A stretch of DNA of 64,000 nt from Actinoplanes sp. NBRC 103695 (GTDB taxonomy: Bacteria; Actinomycetota; Actinomycetes; Mycobacteriales; Micromonosporaceae): positions 186,001 to 250,000 of the forward strand of contig NZ_BSTL01000009.1 in assembly GCF_030269485.1 (NCBI RefSeq). Reading direction: 5' to 3'. The notes below the pieces were generated by a model. The model made no database searches and was not told the DNA's origin. It saw only the letters and a list, made by a program, of their open reading frames with translations. Position numbers and translations under genes: made by a program. Positions within the stretch are counted from its first letter, which is position 1. The number at the start of each line of letters is the position of its first letter. Positions 59,622-64,000 of the stretch are shown here, piece by piece.

Positions 59622-60347
59622 TCAGGAGTACGGAGACTCGATCTTCAGCTTCACGTCGGCCCCGTTCTCGCGCATCAGCGGGATCGGGTCGACCGGCTTG
59701 CCGGCGACGTGGATCTCCAGGTGCAGGTGCGTCCCGTACGAGTAACCGGTGTTTCCGACCGTGCCGATGACCTGCCCGGCCTTGACGACGTCGCCGGTCT
59801 TGACCAGCAGCCGGTGAGAGTGGGCGTAGACCGCCTCGGTCCCGTCGGTGTGCTTGATGGTGATCGCGAAACCGTAGCCGCCCTGATAGCCGGCCGAGGT
59901 GACCGTGCCGGCGTGCACCGCCTGGTAGGGCGAGCCCTCGGGGGCGGCCAGGTCGATGCCGGAGTGCAGCTTGCCCAGCCGCATGCCGAACGGTGCGGTG
60001 AACGTGTAGTCCTGTAGCGGGAGGACCCAGGCCTGGGCCTCGACGTCCGCATCGCTCAGCGTCTTGGCGGCGGTGGTGTCGGTGGACTCGGTGCCCGCGC
60101 GCTCGGACCGGTCTGCCTTGTCGCCGTTGCGTGCCTGGATGTCCTGCGAGATCTGGGCCGAGTCGAGGTCGTGCAGGACGGACTGGTGAACGTCCTTGTA
60201 GTCCGTCAGGTTGGCCGCGCCGAGGGCGACCACGCCGGCACCGACGAAGGCTGCCGTCCCGACCACCGCGTACCGGCTGCGCGGGGGTGTGGGTACGCGT
60301 CGACGACCGCGATAGCGATCGGGCTCGGAAGACAAGCGCTGACGCAC
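59622..60347 (-). CDS. M23 family metallopeptidase
   Basis: 241 residues. A basic cytoplasmic N-terminus (RYRGRRRVPTPPRSRY), one membrane span (about 27-48, VVGTAAFVGAGVVALGAA), a helical stalk (HQSVLHDLDSAQISQDIQ) and a complete LytM domain: YTFTAPFGMRLGKLHSGIDLAAPEG, VYAHSHRLLV, and HLHLEIHV. The His/Asp/His zinc ligands and HxH are intact. It probably trims peptidoglycan outside the membrane. GTG start with GGAGGG upstream. Its long AT-richer 5' region may hold regulation. Confidence 0.91.
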   Translation of the reverse strand: MRQRLSSEPDRYRGRRRVPTPPRSRYAVVGTAAFVGAGVVALGAANLTDYKDVHQSVLHDLDSAQISQDIQARNGDKADRSERAGTESTDTTAAKTLSDADVEAQAWVLPLQDYTFTAPFGMRLGKLHSGIDLAAPEGSPYQAVHAGTVTSAGYQGGYGFAITIKHTDGTEAVYAHSHRLLVKTGDVVKAGQVIGTVGNTGYSYGTHLHLEIHVAGKPVDPIPLMRENGADVKLKIESPYS

Positions 60348-60759
60348 GTACGACCCTCCGTCGACACTTCTTTATAGGCCGGTCATCGGGCTTGCCCCTA
60401 GGGGGCAGAATCCGGGTTGACCGGGCGTCTTCCGGGGATTAACCCGTTGACAGCCGTGGGCCACGGTAACGAAGCGGCGTCCGTGTCACAAGTCGCACCG
60501 CCAATTCCCTGACAGTTCCGGAACAGGCCTTCGTAGCGAATGTCCGAATTAATAGCCTTCCTAGCGACACACCGCCAGCGACCCGTTACGTTCTGCCGAG
60601 GTAATGGCAAGTCAGATTGGCACGCGCGGGGAGTGACGTATCAAACACGCACCGACACCATCCCTGATGTCGCAACATGCTTACCCTCACCCCGTGAGGG
60701 GGGTTACCGTTCGTTCAGGCGAGGCCCTCCGGGGCCGTCTCGATGAGGAGGGGTCGCAC
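60348..60759. other. Divergent control region, M23 gene and B12-subunit gene
   Basis: 412 bp between divergent starts. Palindromes CCGTGG-G-CCACGG (60455-60467) and GCCCCTAGGGGGC (near 60393) and a CCCTCA/TGAGGG hairpin (about 60682-60698) are visible. The 60480-60600 part is AT-richer than its surroundings and probably holds promoters. GAGGAGGGG precedes the B12-subunit gene. No known riboswitch is convincingly matched. Confidence 0.45.
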
Positions 60760-61167
60760 ATGCAGGCTCGGATCAGGGTCGTGGTGGCCAAACCCGGCCT
60801 GGACGGCCACGACCGCGGTGCGAAGGTGGTGGCCCGCGCTCTGCGGGACGCCGGCATGGAAGTCGTCTATACCGGCCTGCATCAGACCCCGGAGCAGATC
60901 GTGGAGACCGCGATCCAGGAGGACGCCGACGCCATCGGCCTTTCCGTACTCTCCGGCGCGCACATGACGCTGTTCCGCAGAGTGATGGAGCTATTGGCGG
61001 AACGTGACGCAGCTGACATTGTCGTCTTCGGCGGCGGCATCATTCCGGAGGACGACATCGCGGAATTGCGGACGCTCGGCGTCGCTCAGATATTCACGCC
61101 GGGCGCGACCACCGCATCCATCATTGAATGGGTTCGCGCCAATGTGACGACGCCGGTGGGCCATTGA
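60760..61167 (+). CDS. Stand-alone cobalamin B12-binding protein (mutase small subunit type)
   Basis: 135 residues, entirely a B12-binding domain: RIRVVVAKPGLDGHDRGAKVVARAL with the cobalt-coordinating DGHDRG, then LSVLSGAHMTLF and FGGGIIPEDD, as in the C-terminal part of methylmalonyl-CoA mutase. The size matches IcmB, the small subunit of isobutyryl-CoA mutase in streptomycetes (about 136 residues). No large subunit is nearby, so partner and substrate remain inferred. ATG with a strong ribosome site. sucCD follow, in line with a link to succinyl-CoA metabolism. Confidence 0.9.
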   Translation: MQARIRVVVAKPGLDGHDRGAKVVARALRDAGMEVVYTGLHQTPEQIVETAIQEDADAIGLSVLSGAHMTLFRRVMELLAERDAADIVVFGGGIIPEDDIAELRTLGVAQIFTPGATTASIIEWVRANVTTPVGH

Positions 61168-61194
61168 TGCTGGTCAAGACCCCTTAGACAAGGG

Positions 61195-61231
61195 GAGAGG
61201 CCGGACGCACCCCTCACACGTCCGGCCTCTC
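61195..61231 (+). terminator. Terminator after B12-subunit gene
   Basis: Perfect 13-bp arms GAGAGGCCGGACG and CGTCCGGCCTCTC around an 11-nt loop, 28 bp past the stop. Strong GC stem without a T-run. It separates this gene from sucCD. Confidence 0.8.
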
Positions 61232-61475
61232 ATGCACGATGCCCCGCCGCCACCCCTCGACCGACAGGGCATCGGCCGTTCCTCGCCGGCTCGCTCAGCG
61301 CTCCGACATCACTCTCAACGACGCCCTCCACCGGGGGTTACGCGAGTCCACCGAAGTTTCCTGACGTGTCCGTGGTGTGCCGTCTTGCACAGCGCGCACC
61401 CGCGCCGGTGCGGCCACCGGGCGAGTGGCTAATCTCCACATGAGGTGGCCCGGAAGCGGGGCGGAAAGGAGACAC
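61232..61475 (+). other. Upstream region of sucCD
   Basis: No gene is seen. CTAATCT at about 61426-61432, 44-50 bp before the sucC start, could be a -10 element. GGAAAGGAG ends 5 bp before the sucC GTG. The longer frame running into sucC from upstream has no family counterpart. Confidence 0.4.
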
Positions 61476-62654
61476 GTGGACCTGTTCGAGTATCAGGGGC
61501 GCGACCTGTTCGAACGGCACGGCCTGCCCGTGCTGGGCGGCGGCGTCGCCGAGACCCCGCAGGAGGCGCGCGCGATCGCGGAGCGTCTCGGCGGCAAGGT
61601 GGTCGTCAAGGCGCAGGTGAAGGTCGGCGGCCGCGGCAAGGCCGGCGGGGTGAAACTGGCCGACGGCGCGGACGAGGCGGAGGCACGCGCCACCGACATC
61701 CTCGGGATGGACATCAAGGGCCACACCGTGCACAAGGTGATGCTGGCCGAGACCGCGGACATCAAGGAGGAGTACTACTTCTCCTACCTGCTGGACCGCG
61801 CCAACCGCACCTTCCTGTGCATCGCCAGCGTGGCCGGCGGCATGGAGATCGAGCAGGTCGCCGAGGAGCAGCCCGACCGGGTCGCCAAGGTCGCGATCGA
61901 CGCGAACCTGGGCGTGGACGAGGCCAAGGCGCGCGAGATCGTCACCCAGGCCAAGTTCCCGGCCGAGGTGGCCGAGCACGTCGTCGACATCGCGGTGAAG
62001 CTGTGGGCGGCCTTCGTGGCCGAGGACGCGCTGCTGGTCGAGGTCAACCCGCTGGCCAAGGTGGGCGACGGCCGGGTGCTCTGCCTGGACGCCAAGGTGA
62101 CGCTGGACGAGAACGCCGAGTTCCGGCACGCCGACCACGCGGCCCTGGTGGACCAGTCCGCGGTCGACCCGCTGGAGCAGGCCGCCAAGGCGAAGAACCT
62201 GAACTACGTGAAGCTGGACGGCGAGGTCGGCATCATCGGCAACGGCGCCGGCCTGGTCATGTCGACGCTCGACGTGGTCGCGTACGCGGGTGAGTCGCAC
62301 GGCGGCGTGAAGCCGGCCAACTTCCTCGACATCGGCGGCGGCGCCAGCGCCCAGGTGATGGCCAACGGCCTCGAGGTCGTGCTCTCCGACCCGTCGGTGA
62401 AGTCGGTGTTCGTCAACGTCTTCGGCGGCATCACCGCCTGCGACGAGGTCGCCAACGGCATCATCCAGGCCCTCGCCCTGCTCGGCGAGCGCGGCGAGCA
62501 GGTCACCAAGCCGCTCGTCGTCCGCCTGGACGGCAACAACGCCGAGGCCGGTCGCGCGATCCTGGACGGCGCCAACAACCCGCTCGTCGAGCGGGTGGAC
62601 ACGATGGACGGAGCGGCCGAGCGCGCCGCCGAGCTCGCGGCTGCGGGGAAGTGA
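61476..62654 (+). CDS. sucC: Succinyl-CoA synthetase (ADP-forming) beta subunit
   Basis: TCA-cycle enzyme interconverting succinyl-CoA and succinate with ATP or GTP formation. 392 residues. ATP-grasp N-terminal domain: VDLFEYQGRDLFERHG, KAQVKVGGRGKAGGVKLA, and EVNPLAKVGDG; CoA-ligase-like C-terminal domain: FLDIGGGASAQ and VFVNVFGGITACDEVA. GTG start with GGAAAGGAG. Followed 4 bp later by sucD. Confidence 0.97.
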   Translation: MDLFEYQGRDLFERHGLPVLGGGVAETPQEARAIAERLGGKVVVKAQVKVGGRGKAGGVKLADGADEAEARATDILGMDIKGHTVHKVMLAETADIKEEYYFSYLLDRANRTFLCIASVAGGMEIEQVAEEQPDRVAKVAIDANLGVDEAKAREIVTQAKFPAEVAEHVVDIAVKLWAAFVAEDALLVEVNPLAKVGDGRVLCLDAKVTLDENAEFRHADHAALVDQSAVDPLEQAAKAKNLNYVKLDGEVGIIGNGAGLVMSTLDVVAYAGESHGGVKPANFLDIGGGASAQVMANGLEVVLSDPSVKSVFVNVFGGITACDEVANGIIQALALLGERGEQVTKPLVVRLDGNNAEAGRAILDGANNPLVERVDTMDGAAERAAELAAAGK

Positions 62655-62658
62655 CGTC

Positions 62659-63540
62659 ATGGCTATCTGGCTCACCAAGGAATCCAAGGTCATCGTCCAG
62701 GGCATGACCGGCTCGGAGGGTTCCAAGCACACCCGCCGCATGCTGGCCGCCGGCACCAACGTCGTGGGCGGCGTCAACCCGCGCAAGGCGGGCACCACCG
62801 TGGACTTCGACGGCACCTCGCTGCCGGTGTTCGCGTCCGTCGGCGAGGCGATCAAGGAGACCGGCGCCGACGTGTCAGTCATCTTCGTGCCGCCGGCGTT
62901 CACCAAGGCCGCCGTCGTCGAGGCGATCGACGCCGAGATCCCGCTGGCCGTGGTGATCACCGAGGGCGTGCCGGTGCAGGACTCGGCCGCCGCGTGGGCG
63001 TACAACGTGTCGAAGGGCAACAAGACCCGGGTCATCGGGCCGAACTGCCCGGGCATCGCGTCGCCGGGCGCCTCCAACGCCGGCATCATCCCGGCCGACA
63101 TCACGCCGGCCGGCCGGATCGGTCTGGTGTCCAAGTCCGGCACGCTGACCTACCAGCTGATGTACGAGCTGCGCGACATCGGCTTCTCGACCAGCGTGGG
63201 CATCGGCGGCGACCCGGTCATCGGCACCACCCACATCGACGCGCTCCGGGCGTTCCAGGACGACCCGGACACCGACGCGATCGTGATGATCGGTGAGATC
63301 GGCGGCGACGCCGAGGAGCGGGCGGCCGAGTTCATCAAGGAGCACGTCACCAAGCCGGTGGTCGGTTACATCGCCGGCTTCACCGCGCCGCCCGGCAAGA
63401 CCATGGGCCACGCCGGTGCGATCATCTCCGGCTCCGCGGGCACCGCGGACGCCAAGAAGGTGGCGCTGGAGGCCGCGGGGGTCAAGGTCGGCAAGACGCC
63501 GAGCGAGACCGCGCGGCTCATGCGCGAGGTCATGAGCTGA
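62659..63540 (+). CDS. sucD: Succinyl-CoA synthetase alpha subunit
   Basis: 293 residues. N-terminal CoA-binding Rossmann domain: IVQGMTGSEGSKHTRRMLAAG, VGGVNPRKAGT, and PNCPGIASPG; the phosphorylated His is in TMGHAGAIISG near residue 250. Forms the heteromeric enzyme with sucC, with which it is co-transcribed. A terminator follows. Confidence 0.98.
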   Translation: MAIWLTKESKVIVQGMTGSEGSKHTRRMLAAGTNVVGGVNPRKAGTTVDFDGTSLPVFASVGEAIKETGADVSVIFVPPAFTKAAVVEAIDAEIPLAVVITEGVPVQDSAAAWAYNVSKGNKTRVIGPNCPGIASPGASNAGIIPADITPAGRIGLVSKSGTLTYQLMYELRDIGFSTSVGIGGDPVIGTTHIDALRAFQDDPDTDAIVMIGEIGGDAEERAAEFIKEHVTKPVVGYIAGFTAPPGKTMGHAGAIISGSAGTADAKKVALEAAGVKVGKTPSETARLMREVMS

Positions 63541-63555
63541 TTTTCACGTACGACC

Positions 63556-63605
63556 ACAGCGGCGCGCCGTGCCCCGGGATCATCTCGGGAGCGGCGCGCC
63601 GCTGT
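63556..63605 (+). terminator. Terminator after sucCD
   Basis: Perfect 13-bp arms ACAGCGGCGCGCC and GGCGCGCCGCTGT, with further pairing of CCCG/CGGG inside the loop, followed by TTTCTG. 15 bp past the sucD stop. Confidence 0.85.
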
Positions 63606-63649
63606 TTCTGCATCGCTTCCCGGGCGTTCGCGTGAAAAAGTAAGCGACG

Positions 63650-64000
63650 ATGCCCGACTCTCCTGATCAATACGACGACTCGAAACTCGAGGCGCCGAAC
63701 GAGGCCGCCCATGAGGACGCCCATGGCGCGACCCGCGAGACCGTCAAGGTTGATCTGGCGAACCACGAGACCCGGCAGGTCGACACCGGCGCCCGGCGGA
63801 CCGTGCCGATCGACCGGGCCAACCACGAGACCGTCAAGCTGCCCGGCCAGCGCCGCCCGCCGGCCCGCAAGGGTCGCGCGCCGCTGCTGGTCGCGGCCGG
63901 TTTCGCCACGTTCTGGGCGGCCCTGGTCTCGTACCTGCCGATGGTCGCGATCGTCGGCCTGGCCCGCACCTTCGAGGGTGCGGGCGGGCTGGGCGGCGCC
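63650..64000 (+). CDS. Membrane protein, probably DUF6350 family, 3'-truncated by window edge
   Basis: 117 codons are present. A hydrophilic, acidic N-terminus of about 75 residues contains a repeated ANHET motif (DLANHETRQVDTG, DRANHETVKLPG). Then a basic stretch (RRPPARKGRAP) and the first membrane span (LLVAAGFATFWAALVSYLPMVAIVGLA) begin. Position after sucCD and the start of the membrane part fit the actinobacterial DUF6350 (PerM-like) proteins that precede purN-purH; the family call is from context and partial sequence. Confidence 0.7.
   Translation, partial: MPDSPDQYDDSKLEAPNEAAHEDAHGATRETVKVDLANHETRQVDTGARRTVPIDRANHETVKLPGQRRPPARKGRAPLLVAAGFATFWAALVSYLPMVAIVGLARTFEGAGGLGGA

Noticed and set aside
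57550..59640. CRISPR array, considered because of regular 22-bp and 47-bp repeats
   Set aside because: Units are contiguous without unique spacers and there are no cas genes.
60348..60620. c-di-AMP (ydaO-type) riboswitch upstream of the M23 gene
   Set aside because: A GGGTTAATCCCC string on the minus strand resembles part of the motif and such switches often precede cell-wall hydrolase genes, but the conserved GCTAACC-type 3' segment is missing.
60480..60759. Cobalamin riboswitch upstream of the B12-subunit gene
   Set aside because: No B12-box (GCCACTG) or matching architecture was found.

Overview
The window reads as a chromosomal segment of a high-GC actinomycete, most likely a member of the Micromonosporaceae close to Actinoplanes. 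The reasons are the very GC-rich third codon positions, the many GTG starts, a WhiB regulator, GuaB3 beside GuaB, PspC-family membrane proteins, a His-tailed GroEL and the alr-tsaE-tsaB-rimI-tsaD and sucC-sucD neighbourhoods. The genus is an inference; there is no rRNA or tRNA gene to fix it. Nearly all of the window is conserved housekeeping DNA. No prophage, integrative element, CRISPR array or complete insertion sequence was seen.

Layout. 1-11 kb: the 3' part of glmS, a convergent EspC-like/alpha-beta hydrolase pair, then a long plus-strand cluster acpS-nnr-alr-hydrolase-tsaE-ung-tsaB-rimI-tsaD, much of it translationally coupled, serving cofactor repair, cell-wall D-alanine and tRNA t6A synthesis. 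11-15 kb: a DUF1707 protein and groES-groEL on the minus strand with two CIRCE-like operators, divergent from a methyltransferase gene. 15.2-16.3 kb: a repeat-rich non-coding island, then a YbaK-type deacylase. 17-22 kb: a xylose-type sugar ABC transporter with a ROK repressor. 22-27 kb: a P-loop protein, a CxxC membrane protein, a membrane-anchored molybdopterin oxidoreductase, WhiB, and a LuxR regulator with a degenerate receiver domain.

27-36 kb: guaB, guaB3 and guaA (GMP synthesis) interspersed with an M1 metallopeptidase lipoprotein, an LCP ligase and a subtilase. 36-41 kb: two tandem double-Nudix proteins, pssA and psd (phosphatidylethanolamine synthesis) facing each other across an IS110 transposase remnant. 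41-44.4 kb: a divergent PspC/LiaF-like envelope-stress module with a PspC-sensor kinase and a LuxR response regulator. 44.5-50 kb: a complete five-gene oligopeptide ABC transporter. 50-55 kb: small genes, a TetR/F420-type reductase divergent pair with a visible operator, chorismate mutase and a secreted 5'-nucleotidase. 55-64 kb: pcrA, two M23 endopeptidases, a stand-alone B12-binding subunit, sucCD, and the start of a membrane protein gene cut by the window edge.

The most unusual observation is not a protein. Two intergenic regions 31 kb apart, both between convergent genes, carry the same roughly 140-bp element. It is a 23-24 bp perfect hairpin with an identical 20-nt loop, compensatory base changes in the stem, conserved outer arms and a conserved 3' tail, and each copy is flanked by short tandem arrays. 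Other non-coding structures worth attention are a 21-bp inverted repeat just before acpS, a 22-bp perfect palindrome before the YbaK gene, and a 47-bp tandem array between the two M23 genes.
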